This document shows, in pieces, positions 7,563 through 17,308 of a stretch of 64,000 nucleotides of DNA. The first letter of the stretch is position 1. Every line of letters starts with the position of its first letter. The position numbers and the translations under genes were made by a program. The notes under the pieces were generated by a model. The model saw only the letters and a program-made list of their open reading frames with translations, had not been told where the DNA came from and searched no databases. This stretch comes from Campylobacter concisus (GTDB lineage Bacteria > Campylobacterota > Campylobacteria > Campylobacterales > Campylobacteraceae), in assembly GCF_015229955.1 (NCBI RefSeq), contig NZ_JAAKYZ010000004.1:116680-180679 (forward strand), in the 5' to 3' direction.

Positions 7563-9524
7563 ATGTCAGATAAAAAAAAGACAAAAGAAAGAAATTTAAG
7601 TGGAATAACAAACCCTATTTTTGAAAAAAATCTTCAAGCACTATTTCAACAAGATGAGGTCTTGGCTGCTAGACTTTTTGGTATGAGTATACAAACTAAA
7701 TACGAAATCATTCTAGATAAAAGTGATCCAATACACATAAACATCATCAATAAAGAATCTAATGAAACAATATATAAAGATCCGGTTGAAGAAATTAGTA
7801 AAATGCTTGATGATATAGAAAAAAAATATAAAAGATATCCAGGACTTTTCTTTTATGGCTTAGGAACTGGTATATTTTATAAAGCTTTAGCAAAAAATAA
7901 GACTCATAAAAAAATTGTTATCATAGAACCAGAACTTGAAATCATACATCTTGTTTTAAATATTATTGATATATCAGATGAGCTTAAAGATGAACAAATT
8001 GTTCTTTTTTATTCCGAATTTGCTACATATGTACAGTTTTACTATCTCGTATCGCATAGTGATTTAGATATATATGCTAAAACTTATAGCTTAATAATCC
8101 ACTCTAACTATTATGATAATTTTGCAGATGACTATATCAAAATAAACAAAGATATAACAAGAGCTTTTTCTCAAAATGTAGTTTCCCATGGAAATAGTAT
8201 AGATGATCTTCTAATAGGCACAAAACAGCATATTGAGAATCTACCTCATATGCTTACTAATTACTGCTATACAAATTTAGTTAAAAAAAGACACGGTCTT
8301 ATGGATACAGCGATCATTGTTTCAACAGGGCCAAGCCTAGATAAACAGCTAGAAACACTTAAGAAATTTGCACCTTATGTAAGCATTATAAGTGTCGATG
8401 CATCATATCCGATACTTGCAAGAAATGGCATAAAGCCAGATTATGTAACATCAATTGAGCGAATGATACCTACTTCTACATTTTTTGAAAAAAAGCACCC
8501 TGGATTTGATGATGATATAAATTTTATTGTGGCTTCAGTAACACACAGCCAAACTGTAAAAAATATATTACCTAGACGTTTAGTGCTTACGATGAGGCCT
8601 CAACAAGAAGAAAAAATGTTTAGACTCAACAAATATGGATATCTTGGTGTCGGACACAGTTGTGCAAATATGGCCTACCAGTTAGCGTATGTACTAGGAC
8701 ATAAAAATATTATTTTTATAGGTCAAGATCTTGCTTTTGGTAAAGATGGTGCAAGTCATGCCAAAGGTCACACTATCGCTCAGCCGGACGAAAATTTATA
8801 TACTATTGCCTATGGTGGCGAAGGAGAAGTAAGAACAACTTATGTATGGATGCTCTTTAAAAATCAATTTGAAAATGATATCGAGCAGGCTAAATTAGAA
8901 GATATAAAATCATATAACTGCACTGAAGGTGGAGCTAGAATAAATGGTGCCATAGAGAAACCTTTTTTAGAAGTTATGAATGAGCTTTGCAAAGGTAAAA
9001 AAGTTAAAAATTTACCAAATATCAAAAAAGATAGCGATAAAGTGGCTAACAAAAATTTGTTAAAAGCCTATGAAGTAATACAAAACAAAATAAGAGTTCA
9101 AACACAAGCTAAAGAAAAAATAGAAAAAGTATTTTTAGAATTAACTCCAAAAATTGATAATTTTATGCTTTTAAGAGATAAGAATGAAATAAATACAAAG
9201 CATTTTAAACAGCTTGTAGGGATATCAAACAAGATAGATAAGCTTAAAAATTGCATATCTCATAAAAAGTATATGAGATATATAGAAAATATCTTTGTTA
9301 TCTCGACTTATCACCAAGAACTAGAGCTTGCTAAAGTATCAGTAGCACCAAGTGATACAGACGAAGAAAAAACTAATAAATTAGTTGAATGGATAGAATT
9401 TCATAAATACTGGCTATTTTCAGCAGCTGGTGGTATAAATGCGGATATAGAAACAACAAAAGAAGCCTCAAAACCTCTTATAAAAGAGCTTAAAAAACGT
9501 GGCATCTTTCCAAAAAAAGACTAA
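7563..9524 (+). CDS. Maf-family flagellin glycosyltransferase (motility accessory factor, DUF115)
   Basis: 653 residues. The central segment TAIIVSTGPSLDKQLETL (about residues 255-272) followed by SIISVDASYPILARNGIKPDYV is the hallmark of the Maf/DUF115 domain. Maf proteins transfer nonulosonic acids (pseudaminic or legionaminic acid) to Ser/Thr of flagellin in the cytoplasm before export. Position as first gene of the legionaminic acid operon and the nearby flagellin gene suggest CMP-legionaminate as donor, which is inference. The gene is visibly more AT-rich and Lys/Ile/Asn-rich than the biosynthesis genes that follow, consistent with the recombination and exchange known for maf genes. Confidence 0.9.
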   Translation: MSDKKKTKERNLSGITNPIFEKNLQALFQQDEVLAARLFGMSIQTKYEIILDKSDPIHINIINKESNETIYKDPVEEISKMLDDIEKKYKRYPGLFFYGLGTGIFYKALAKNKTHKKIVIIEPELEIIHLVLNIIDISDELKDEQIVLFYSEFATYVQFYYLVSHSDLDIYAKTYSLIIHSNYYDNFADDYIKINKDITRAFSQNVVSHGNSIDDLLIGTKQHIENLPHMLTNYCYTNLVKKRHGLMDTAIIVSTGPSLDKQLETLKKFAPYVSIISVDASYPILARNGIKPDYVTSIERMIPTSTFFEKKHPGFDDDINFIVASVTHSQTVKNILPRRLVLTMRPQQEEKMFRLNKYGYLGVGHSCANMAYQLAYVLGHKNIIFIGQDLAFGKDGASHAKGHTIAQPDENLYTIAYGGEGEVRTTYVWMLFKNQFENDIEQAKLEDIKSYNCTEGGARINGAIEKPFLEVMNELCKGKKVKNLPNIKKDSDKVANKNLLKAYEVIQNKIRVQTQAKEKIEKVFLELTPKIDNFMLLRDKNEINTKHFKQLVGISNKIDKLKNCISHKKYMRYIENIFVISTYHQELELAKVSVAPSDTDEEKTNKLVEWIEFHKYWLFSAAGGINADIETTKEASKPLIKELKKRGIFPKKD

Positions 9525-9527
9525 AGC

Positions 9528-10715
9528 ATGGATATATTAAGCTTAATAGGACGCACGAAAAACCTCTTTGAAGATGACATAAATGCGCTTGGTAAAGACT
9601 TAAAAGAGATAGTTTCAAGTTCGAGCTTTCTAGTTATTGGTGGTGCCGGTTCTATCGGTTCAGCCGTGACAAAAGAAATTTTTATAAGAGACCCCAAAAA
9701 ACTCTACGTCGTTGATATCTCTGAAAACAACCTTGTTGAGCTAGTGCGTGACATAAGAAGTGAGTTTGGATATATAAATGGTGACTTTAAAACTTTTGCT
9801 ATAGATGTTGCAAGTGCCGAATTTGACGCACTTTTAGCGCAGAGTGGTGGATTTGACTACGTGTTAAATTTATCAGCGCTAAAGCATGTTAGAAGCGAAA
9901 AAGACCCATTTACACTCATGAGAATGCTTGAAACAAACATCTTTAACACTGATAAAACGCTGGCTCAAACTTCGGATATGAAGTCAAAAAAATACTTTTG
10001 CGTTAGCACCGATAAGGCTGCAAATCCTGTAAATTTAATGGGAGCTAGCAAGCGTATCATGGAGATGTTTGCATTTAGGCACTCTTTAGAGATCGACGTC
10101 TCAATGGCTAGATTTGCAAACGTGGCATTTAGCGACGGCTCACTTCTTTTTGGATTTCAAAAGCGCATAGAAAAACTTCAGCCTATAGTCGCCCCAAACG
10201 ACGTCAGGCGCTACTTCCTAACGCCAAAAGAGAGCGGCGAGCTTTGTCTTTTAAGTACCATTTTTGGTGAAAATAGAGATATATTTTTCCCAAAACTAGA
10301 TGAAAATTTAGACCTTATAACATTTAGCGAGATAGCCAAGCGCTACTTGGCTAATTTAGGATACGAGCCATTTTTATGTGAAAATGAGGAGGAGGCCAGA
10401 AAGCTTGCAAAAGAGCTTCCAAAAGATGGCTTTTACCCTTGCCTTTTTGCGCCTAGTGACACGACTGGAGAGAAGGACTATGAGGAGTTTTTTGTTGACG
10501 GTGAGAGGCTTGATATGCAAAGGCTTCAAAATATCGGCATAGTCAAAAATGATGCAAATTTTGACAGCAAAAAGCTAGAAATTTTTAAAAACAATATCTT
10601 AAATTTAAAATCAAGCTTAGCATGGAGCAAAGAGGACGTTTTGCGCGAGGTCTTCGAACTCATACCAAATTTTATGCATAAAGAAACAGGAAAATATCTC
10701 GATGAAAAGATGTGA
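9528..10715 (+). CDS. legB: nucleotide-sugar 4,6-dehydratase of legionaminic acid synthesis (LegB)
   Basis: 395 residues. Rossmann motif GGAGSIG at 38-44 and the signature STDKAANPVNLMGASKR at 160-176. Met171 replaces the usual SDR tyrosine, as in the retaining WbpM/PglF-type dehydratases rather than inverting PseB. In C. jejuni the equivalent (Cj1319) removes water from GDP-GlcNAc to give the 4-keto-6-deoxy sugar. It lies 3 nt after maf and overlaps legC by 14 nt. Identity as LegB rests on family signature plus perfect pathway context. Confidence 0.88.
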   Translation: MDILSLIGRTKNLFEDDINALGKDLKEIVSSSSFLVIGGAGSIGSAVTKEIFIRDPKKLYVVDISENNLVELVRDIRSEFGYINGDFKTFAIDVASAEFDALLAQSGGFDYVLNLSALKHVRSEKDPFTLMRMLETNIFNTDKTLAQTSDMKSKKYFCVSTDKAANPVNLMGASKRIMEMFAFRHSLEIDVSMARFANVAFSDGSLLFGFQKRIEKLQPIVAPNDVRRYFLTPKESGELCLLSTIFGENRDIFFPKLDENLDLITFSEIAKRYLANLGYEPFLCENEEEARKLAKELPKDGFYPCLFAPSDTTGEKDYEEFFVDGERLDMQRLQNIGIVKNDANFDSKKLEIFKNNILNLKSSLAWSKEDVLREVFELIPNFMHKETGKYLDEKM

Positions 10716-11853
10716 TTTTGACGAGGTTTTGAAATTTATAAAAAGCACCTTTGGCAAGGATAAAGTCCCGCTTCACGAGCCTAAATTTATAGGCAATGAG
10801 AAAAAATATCTACTTGAGTGCATCGACTCTAGTTTCGTCTCAAGTGTCGGTAAATTTGTAGATGAGCTTGAGAGTAAGCTAGCTCAAATGGTTGGTGCTA
10901 AATTCGCAGTTGCTACGACAAATGGCACCTCTGCGCTTCATATCTGTCTAAAACTAGCTGGTGTTGGGCAAAATGACGAAGTGATTACGCAACCAGTTAC
11001 TTTTATAGCCACTTGCAACGCCATTAGCTACCTTTTTGCAAAGCCAGTTTTCGTGGACGTTGACCTTGACACGCTTGGTATGTCGCCAACGTCACTTAGT
11101 GCGTTTTTGGAGAAAAACTGCGAGCTAAAAGAGGGCAACTGTGTAAATAAAACTAGCGGCAGGATAGTGCGTGCCTGCGTTCCTATGCACACTTTTGGAC
11201 TGCCTTGCAAGGTAGATGAGATAGCTGAAATTTGCAAGCATTGGAACATCGCTTTGGTAGAAGATAGTGCCGAGAGCCTTGGTAGCTACTATAAAGGCGC
11301 TCATACAGGAAATTTTGGCAAGCTTGCGGCCATGAGCTTTAATGGCAATAAGATAGTCACAAGTGGAGGTGGTGGAGCTGTCATCACAAACGACGAGGAG
11401 ATAGCAAAGCACGCTAAATTTATCACCACAACGGCCAAGGTGCCACATCCTTTTGAATACCGCCACAGCGAGATCGGCTACAACTACCGCCTACCAAATT
11501 TAAACGCGGCCCTGCTTGTGGCTCAGCTAGAAAATTTGGAGCTATTTTTAAAGAGCAAACGCGAGCTTGCGATGATCTATAAAAAGTATTTTTCTAAATT
11601 TGATGATGTGAAATTTATAGATGAGCCGGTGGATGCTAGGTCAAATTTTTGGCTAAATGCGGTGCTGTTTGAGAGCCATGAAAGAAGAGATGAGTTTTTG
11701 AAATTTAGTAATGAAAATGGCGTTTTTACGCGTCCTATCTGGCAGCTTATGAATGAGCTTGATATGTTTAAGGAGTGCCAAAAAGATGAGCTAAAAAATG
11801 CTAAATTTCTAAGTGATAGGATAGTAAATATCCCAAGTAGTGCAAGAGTATAG
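10702..11853 (+). CDS. legC: PLP-dependent aminotransferase of legionaminic acid synthesis (LegC)
   Basis: 383 residues of the DegT/DnrJ/EryC1 family. The segment SFNGNKIVTSGGGGAV places the PLP-binding lysine at Lys217. NGTSALHICLKLAG (about 74-87) and VEDSAESLGSYYKG (about 186-199) are further family blocks. It aminates the 4-keto sugar made by LegB. Overlap with legB (14 nt) and 2-nt spacing to the acetyltransferase indicate coupling. Confidence 0.9.
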   Translation: MKRCDFDEVLKFIKSTFGKDKVPLHEPKFIGNEKKYLLECIDSSFVSSVGKFVDELESKLAQMVGAKFAVATTNGTSALHICLKLAGVGQNDEVITQPVTFIATCNAISYLFAKPVFVDVDLDTLGMSPTSLSAFLEKNCELKEGNCVNKTSGRIVRACVPMHTFGLPCKVDEIAEICKHWNIALVEDSAESLGSYYKGAHTGNFGKLAAMSFNGNKIVTSGGGGAVITNDEEIAKHAKFITTTAKVPHPFEYRHSEIGYNYRLPNLNAALLVAQLENLELFLKSKRELAMIYKKYFSKFDDVKFIDEPVDARSNFWLNAVLFESHERRDEFLKFSNENGVFTRPIWQLMNELDMFKECQKDELKNAKFLSDRIVNIPSSARV

Positions 11854-11855
11854 CC

Positions 11856-12467
11856 GTGCAAGATATAGTTTTAATAGGTGGCGGCGGGCACTGCAAGAGT
11901 GTGATAGATGTTATTGAGAGTGAAGCTAAATTTAATATAATTGGCATTATAGATACGGCAGAAAATATTGGCAAAAAGGTGCTTGGCTATGAGATTATAG
12001 GTAGCGATGATGATCTGGCTGAGGTTTTTACATCATGCAAAAATGCTGTGGTGACGGTTGGGCAGATAAAAAGCAGTGAGCCTAGAAAAAGGCTGTTTGC
12101 GCTACTAAAAGAGATAGGTTTTGGCCTTCCAGTCATTATCTCTCCGCTTGCGTATATCTCAAAGCATGCAAGTGTAGGTGAGGGAACGGTTGTGATGCAT
12201 CATGCCTTGATTAACGCTGGTGCAAGTGTCGGCAAAAACTGCATCATAAATACAAAGGCGCTTGTGGAGCATGACGCAACTATCGGCGATCATTGCCATA
12301 TCTCAACAGCAAGCGTGGTAAATGGTGGTGTTGTCGTGCAAGATGAGACATTTTTTGGCAGCAATGCAACCAGCAAAGAGTATATCGTGATAGGCGAAAA
12401 TTCTATCATAGGCGGCGGAACTAGTGTGATGAGAAGCTTGGAGAAAAACGCTTTTATAAAGGCGTAA
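11856..12467 (+). CDS. legH: sugar O/N-acyltransferase, NeuD/PglD type (LegH)
   Basis: 203 residues from a GTG start that sits 2 nt after the legC stop. An N-terminal NeuD-like Rossmann part (IVLIGGGGHCKSVIDVIES) is followed by a left-handed beta-helix of hexapeptide repeats (about 95-195, e.g. VGEGTVVMHHALINAGASVG). The active-site histidine is likely in LVEHDATIGDHCHIS. It is expected to N-acetylate the 4-amino sugar with acetyl-CoA, as C. jejuni LegH does. Closely related to bacillosamine enzyme PglD; context decides for LegH. Confidence 0.85.
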   Translation: MQDIVLIGGGGHCKSVIDVIESEAKFNIIGIIDTAENIGKKVLGYEIIGSDDDLAEVFTSCKNAVVTVGQIKSSEPRKRLFALLKEIGFGLPVIISPLAYISKHASVGEGTVVMHHALINAGASVGKNCIINTKALVEHDATIGDHCHISTASVVNGGVVVQDETFFGSNATSKEYIVIGENSIIGGGTSVMRSLEKNAFIKA

Positions 12468-12490
12468 AACTGGAATTTTAAGGAAATTTG

Positions 12491-13492
12491 ATGTCAAATA
12501 GTGTTTTTATCATAGCTGAAGCTGGGGTTAACCACAATGGTGATATAAATTTAGCCAAAAAGCTGATCGACGTGGCAGCTAAAGCTGGCGCTAATGCAGT
12601 GAAATTTCAAACCTTTAAAGCTCAAAATCTAGTTTCAAAAAATGCACAAAAAGCTAGCTACCAAAAACAAACTACCGATAAAAACGAGAGTCAATTTGAT
12701 ATGATAAAAAAACTCGAGTTAAATGAAAATATGCACAAGGAGCTCATTGCCTACTGCAAACAAAAAAATATCACATTTCTCTCAACTCCTTTTGATAGCG
12801 ATAGCATAAAGCTTCTTCATGAGCTTGGGCTTAGTACATTTAAAATCCCAAGTGGCGAGATAACAAATTTACCCTATCTTAGGCAGATAGGTGGCTTAAA
12901 TAAAAAGATCATCCTCTCAACTGGTATGGCAAATTTAGGCGAGGTAGAAGCCGCAATAGATGTACTTGTAAAAAGCGGCACGAAACGTGAAAACATAAGC
13001 CTTCTTCATGCAAATACGCAGTATCCAACGCCGATGGAGGATGTAAATTTAAAGGCGATGATAACTCTAAAAAATGCCTTTGGGCTTGAGGTCGGATATA
13101 GTGATCATACGCTTGGTATTGAGGTCGATATCGCAGCGGTTGCCATGGGTGCAAAGATCATAGAAAAGCACTTTACGCTTGATAAGAGCATGCCTGGACC
13201 TGATCACAAGGCTAGCCTTGAGCCAGATGAGCTGGCGGCTATGGTTAGGAGCATTAGAAATATTGAATTAGCACTTGGAAATAGACTTAAGCACTTTAGC
13301 AAAAGTGAGAGTGAAAATATAAAAATAGCTAGAAAATCGATTGTAGCAAAGTGTGATATAAAAAAAGGCGAAATTTTTAGCGAACAAAATATCTGTGTAA
13401 AACGTCCAGGGGATGGCATAAATCCTATGAGATGGGATGAAGTAATTGGACAAATTTCACAAAAAGATTATAAACAAGATGATCTGATATGA
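12491..13492 (+). CDS. legI: N,N'-diacetyllegionaminate synthase (NeuB family)
   Basis: 333 residues from the ATG at 12491, preferred over the TTG 3 nt earlier because AGGA lies 6 nt upstream of it. An N-terminal NeuB TIM-barrel domain opens FIIAEAGVNHNGDINLAKKL and contains KFQTFKAQNLV. A C-terminal SAF/antifreeze-like domain (about 275-333) contains RKSIVAKCDIKKGE. It condenses the 2,4-diacetamido-trideoxymannose product of LegG with phosphoenolpyruvate. The neighbour legG shows this NeuB belongs to legionaminate rather than sialate or pseudaminate synthesis. Confidence 0.92.
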   Translation: MSNSVFIIAEAGVNHNGDINLAKKLIDVAAKAGANAVKFQTFKAQNLVSKNAQKASYQKQTTDKNESQFDMIKKLELNENMHKELIAYCKQKNITFLSTPFDSDSIKLLHELGLSTFKIPSGEITNLPYLRQIGGLNKKIILSTGMANLGEVEAAIDVLVKSGTKRENISLLHANTQYPTPMEDVNLKAMITLKNAFGLEVGYSDHTLGIEVDIAAVAMGAKIIEKHFTLDKSMPGPDHKASLEPDELAAMVRSIRNIELALGNRLKHFSKSESENIKIARKSIVAKCDIKKGEIFSEQNICVKRPGDGINPMRWDEVIGQISQKDYKQDDLI

Positions 13493-14649
13493 GAAAAATT
13501 TGTGTAGTGACAAGCACCAGAGCTGAATATGGCCTACTTTACTGGCTCTTAAAAGAAATTGAGGCAGATAGTGAGCTTGAGCTTCAGCTTATTGTCACTG
13601 GCATGCACCTAAGTCCTGAGTTTGGACTCACATACAAAGAGATTGAAAAAGAATTTAAGATAGATAAAAAGATAGAAATTTTAGGCTCTTCGCACTCAAA
13701 GCTTGATATATGCACTGAGATGGCAAAGGTTTATGAAAAATTTGCCCCAGCTTTTAGCGAACTTAAACCAGATATATTGGTGCTTCTTGGCGATAGATAC
13801 GAGATATTTGGCGTAGCTGGCGTAGCTGGTATCATGCAAATACCAATAGCACACATACATGGTGGAGAAACTACTCAAGGGGCATTTGATGAGGCTTTTA
13901 GGCACAGCATAACAAAGATGAGCCATATTCATTTTGCAGCTACAAGAGAGTATGCAAATCGTATAATCCAGCTAGGAGAAGAACCTAGCAGAGTCTTTAA
14001 TGTCGGCGGTCCTGGCATTGAAAATATAAAAAAGCTAAATTTACTAAATAAAGATGAGTTTGAAAAGTCTATAAATTTTAAGCTTGCTAAAAAAAATATA
14101 CTAATCACATTTCATCCGGTAACACTTGAAAATAGTAGTGCAAAAGAGCAATTTAGCGAGCTTTTAAAAGCAATAGATGAGTTAAAAGATACAAATTTTA
14201 TCTTTACGAAGGCAAATAGCGATACAGATAGTGATGTGATAAATAACATGATAGACGAGTATGTGAGTAAAAATTCACAAAAAGCTGTGGCATTTGCTTC
14301 ACTTGGACAGCTGAGATATCTAAGTGCGATAAAATTTGTTGATATAGTCCTAGGGAATAGCTCAAGTGGCCTTTCAGAAGTCCCAAGCTTTAAAAAGGCC
14401 ACCATAAATATAGGCGACCGCCAAAAAGGACGTGCAAAAGCTAGCAGTGTGATAGACGTTAGGCCCGTTAAAGAAGAAATTTTAGCCGCTATCAAAAGGG
14501 TATGTTCAAAAGAATTTGAGCAAGTTTTAAAAGATACTACCAATCCATATGATGGTGGTAATTCAAGCAAAAAAATGGTTAAAATTTTAAAAGAGATCGA
14601 GCTTGATGATATTTTGAAAAAGAAATTTTATGATATAGGTTTGAAATGA
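13489..14649 (+). CDS. legG: hydrolysing 2-epimerase of legionaminic acid synthesis (NeuC family)
   Basis: 386 residues, UDP-GlcNAc 2-epimerase fold. The start MRKICVVTSTRAEYGLLYWL is the NeuC-type opening. VLLGDRYEIFGVAGVAG and IAHIHGGETTQGAFDEAFRH are the catalytic blocks. It hydrolyses and inverts C2 of the GDP-linked diacetamido sugar, releasing the mannose-configured substrate for LegI. The start overlaps the legI stop by 4 nt, and the gene overlaps ptmE by 4 nt. Confidence 0.92.
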   Translation: MRKICVVTSTRAEYGLLYWLLKEIEADSELELQLIVTGMHLSPEFGLTYKEIEKEFKIDKKIEILGSSHSKLDICTEMAKVYEKFAPAFSELKPDILVLLGDRYEIFGVAGVAGIMQIPIAHIHGGETTQGAFDEAFRHSITKMSHIHFAATREYANRIIQLGEEPSRVFNVGGPGIENIKKLNLLNKDEFEKSINFKLAKKNILITFHPVTLENSSAKEQFSELLKAIDELKDTNFIFTKANSDTDSDVINNMIDEYVSKNSQKAVAFASLGQLRYLSAIKFVDIVLGNSSSGLSEVPSFKKATINIGDRQKGRAKASSVIDVRPVKEEILAAIKRVCSKEFEQVLKDTTNPYDGGNSSKKMVKILKEIELDDILKKKFYDIGLK

Positions 14650-15692
14650 GAATAGTAAACGATATAAAGCTAAGCGTAAATTCAACCATAAAAGACGCCC
14701 TACAAACAATCAATAATGGTGGGCTCCAAATAGCTATCGTCGTGGATGAAAACGATAGCCTTGTAGGTACAGTAACAGATGGGGATATTAGGCGTGGACT
14801 ATTAAATGGTCTTGATCTAAATAGCAATATAAATCTTATAGTGCACAAGAGTCCAAGTATTGCAAATGTTGGCGACACAAAAGAGTCAATACTAAAAATA
14901 GCACTTGCAAAAAAGCTTCATAAAATCCCACTAATAGATGAACTTGGAAAGCTAGTTGGCATAGAAGATATCGAAGATATTATAAAACCGGCCAGTAAAA
15001 CAAACAAAGTCATTTTAATGGTAGGAGGCCTTGGTACTAGGCTTAGACCGCTTACGCAAGATACTCCAAAGCCAATGTTAAAGGTCGGAAACAAGCCGAT
15101 ACTTCAAACGATAGTTGAGAAATTTGCAGAGTATGGCTTTGTAAATATCACGATGTGTGTAAATTTTAATGCAGACATCATCAAGGACTATTTTGGTGAC
15201 GGCAAAGAATTTGGAGTAAACATCGACTACATTTTGGAGCAAAAAAGAATGGGTACAGCAGGTGCATTAAGCCTACTTAAAGAGCGACCAAACGAACCAT
15301 TTTTTGTAATGAATGGCGATCTTCTTACAAATGTAAATTTCGAGCATATCTTTAACTACCACACACTAAATAAAGCGACGGCTACAATGTGCGTCAGGGA
15401 GTATGACTATGAGGTTCCTTACGGCGTGGTAAAAATGAATGACAACAAGATAGTAGAGATCTCAGAAAAACCGGTGCAGAAATTTTTTGTAAGTGCTGGG
15501 ATATATATGCTCTCGCCAGAAATTTTAGATCTAATACCACAAAATGAGTTTTACGATATGCCGACTCTTTTTGAAAAAGCAATAAGCCAAGGTAAAAACG
15601 TAATCTCGTTTCCTATACATGAGTACTGGATCGATATAGGCCGCTTAGAAGAGTATCAAAAAGCAAATGAAGAATACGCAAAAATATTTTGA
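14646..15692 (+). CDS. ptmE: CBS-domain sugar-1-phosphate nucleotidyltransferase (PtmE)
   Basis: 348 residues: two CBS domains (about 1-115, e.g. VTDGDIRRGL), then a nucleotidyltransferase domain with the GGLGTRLRPL motif at 127-136 and TPKPMLKVGNKPIL. In C. jejuni the equivalent (Cj1329) makes GDP-glucosamine, which feeds the legionaminate route with a GDP-linked precursor. The CBS pair could make the enzyme respond to adenine nucleotides, which is inference. Four-nt overlap with legG. Confidence 0.88.
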   Translation: MRIVNDIKLSVNSTIKDALQTINNGGLQIAIVVDENDSLVGTVTDGDIRRGLLNGLDLNSNINLIVHKSPSIANVGDTKESILKIALAKKLHKIPLIDELGKLVGIEDIEDIIKPASKTNKVILMVGGLGTRLRPLTQDTPKPMLKVGNKPILQTIVEKFAEYGFVNITMCVNFNADIIKDYFGDGKEFGVNIDYILEQKRMGTAGALSLLKERPNEPFFVMNGDLLTNVNFEHIFNYHTLNKATATMCVREYDYEVPYGVVKMNDNKIVEISEKPVQKFFVSAGIYMLSPEILDLIPQNEFYDMPTLFEKAISQGKNVISFPIHEYWIDIGRLEEYQKANEEYAKIF

Positions 15693-15705
15693 TGAGGCAT
15701 TTTAG

Positions 15706-16608
15706 ATGAAAGCTCTTATCTTAGGCTATGGTTCGATTGGTAAAAGGCATTACGAAGTATTGGAAGCTTTACCGCAGATAGATGAGATCTGCCTCGTTAC
15801 TAGCCAAAATGTAGCCAATAAAATTTGTTACAAAAGTTTAGAAGAAGTCTCAAATTTAGACAAGTTTGACTACTTTGTCATAGCAACTCCCACATTTTTA
15901 CATTTGCAAAATTTAAAATTTCTAGACGAGAAAGTAAAAGATAAAATAATACTTTGTGAAAAGCCTTTGTTTGAGAAATTTTACGATTTTACACCAAAAA
16001 ACAATAAAATTTTTGTAGGCTACGTGCTTAGATTTCATCCACTTTTACAAAAACTAAAAGAGTTTTTGGAGAGTGAAAAAATTTTATACATAAATGCTAG
16101 TTGTGGACAGTATCTACCAAGCTGGAGGAATGAAGACTATAGAAAATGTTATAGTGCTAGCAAAGAAAAAGGCGGTGGGGTTTTGCTAGATCTTAGTCAT
16201 GAGTTAGACTATACCATGTGGCTGTGTGGCAAATTTAAGAGCGTAAAAAGCTTTCAAAATAAAATCTCAAATTTGCAGATAACAAGCGATGATTTATGTT
16301 TGATCTTTGGCAAAACAGATAATAATGTAGTAGCCAATATAAGCATTGATTATCTAAGCCATATGACGCATAGAAACGTGCGAGTGGAGTGCGAAGGCTC
16401 CACTTATGAGCTTAATTTCATAAAAGGTACTCTCATAAAACAAGATATCAATAGGCAAATTTTTAACATGCCAAATTTGGCAAGAAATGAGATGTTTTTA
16501 GCTATGCATAAAGATGTCTTGGGTGAGCAAAGATACGTTTGTGGCTTTAGTGAAGGACAAGATACTATGGGAGTAATAGATCAAATTCAAAGGCAAAATA
16601 ATGAGTAA
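15706..16608 (+). CDS. ptmF: Gfo/Idh/MocA-family oxidoreductase or aminotransferase partner (PtmF)
   Basis: 300 residues. N-terminal NAD-binding LGYGSIGKRHYEVL, then the conserved CEKPLF block (about residue 85) of Gfo/Idh/MocA dehydrogenases and a second domain with GGGVLLDLSHELDYTMWLCG. The C. jejuni equivalent Cj1330 (PtmF) acts with PtmA in supplying the glucosamine precursor for GDP-legionaminate synthesis. Exact chemistry here is inferred from order. It overlaps legF by 8 nt. Confidence 0.82.
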   Translation: MKALILGYGSIGKRHYEVLEALPQIDEICLVTSQNVANKICYKSLEEVSNLDKFDYFVIATPTFLHLQNLKFLDEKVKDKIILCEKPLFEKFYDFTPKNNKIFVGYVLRFHPLLQKLKEFLESEKILYINASCGQYLPSWRNEDYRKCYSASKEKGGGVLLDLSHELDYTMWLCGKFKSVKSFQNKISNLQITSDDLCLIFGKTDNNVVANISIDYLSHMTHRNVRVECEGSTYELNFIKGTLIKQDINRQIFNMPNLARNEMFLAMHKDVLGEQRYVCGFSEGQDTMGVIDQIQRQNNE

Positions 16609-17308
16609 TGTTTTATGTACGATATGTGCGAGAGGCGGTAGCAAGGGTGTAAAAGGGAAAAATGTACGTGAGCTTTGTGGAAAACCCCTTATCGCTTACA
16701 CCATAGAGCAAGCCAGAGAGTCAAATTTATTTGAACATATAGTAATTAGTACTGATAGCGATTTGATCGCAGAAACGGCAGTAAAATACGGCGCAGAAGT
16801 CTTTTTTAAAAGAGATGCTGCTATGGCCAGCGATACAGCTGGAAAGCTTGATGTGATAAAAGATGCTTTTTTAAAAAGTGAACAACATTATGCGCAAAAA
16901 TTTGATTATGAGATCGATCTTGATGCAACAGCTCCACTTCGTGATGTGAGCGATATCATAAACGCTTACAATCAGTTTCTGCGCGATGAAAATGACAATC
17001 TAATAACTGCAATGCCAAGCAGAAGAAGTCCGTACTTTAACTTGGTTGAAATTTATCCTGATGGACATGTGGGGCTTGCGAAAACTTTAGCAAAAGCTAT
17101 TGTAAGACGACAAGATGCACCAAAGACTTATGATATGAACGCTTCTATCTATATCTGGAAACGTGAAGCCTTACTAAATAACGATACATTGTTTTTGCCA
17201 AAAACTGGGCTTTATGTGATGAGTGAAGACAGATCAATCGATATAGATTGTGAACTGGATTTTAAATTTGTAGAGTTTTTAATGAAGGAAAAAAATGCTA
17301 ACAGATAA
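16601..17308 (+). CDS. legF: CMP-legionaminic acid synthetase
   Basis: 235 residues of the CMP-NeuAc synthetase family (also called ptmB in Campylobacter). The opening CTICARGGSKGVKGKNVREL is the nucleotide-binding loop, and DLDATAPLRDVSDI carries the family's DxTxPLR-type motif. It activates legionaminate with CTP to CMP-legionaminate, the donor for Maf. It overlaps ptmF (8 nt) and ptmA (14 nt). Confidence 0.93.
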   Translation: MSNVLCTICARGGSKGVKGKNVRELCGKPLIAYTIEQARESNLFEHIVISTDSDLIAETAVKYGAEVFFKRDAAMASDTAGKLDVIKDAFLKSEQHYAQKFDYEIDLDATAPLRDVSDIINAYNQFLRDENDNLITAMPSRRSPYFNLVEIYPDGHVGLAKTLAKAIVRRQDAPKTYDMNASIYIWKREALLNNDTLFLPKTGLYVMSEDRSIDIDCELDFKFVEFLMKEKNANR

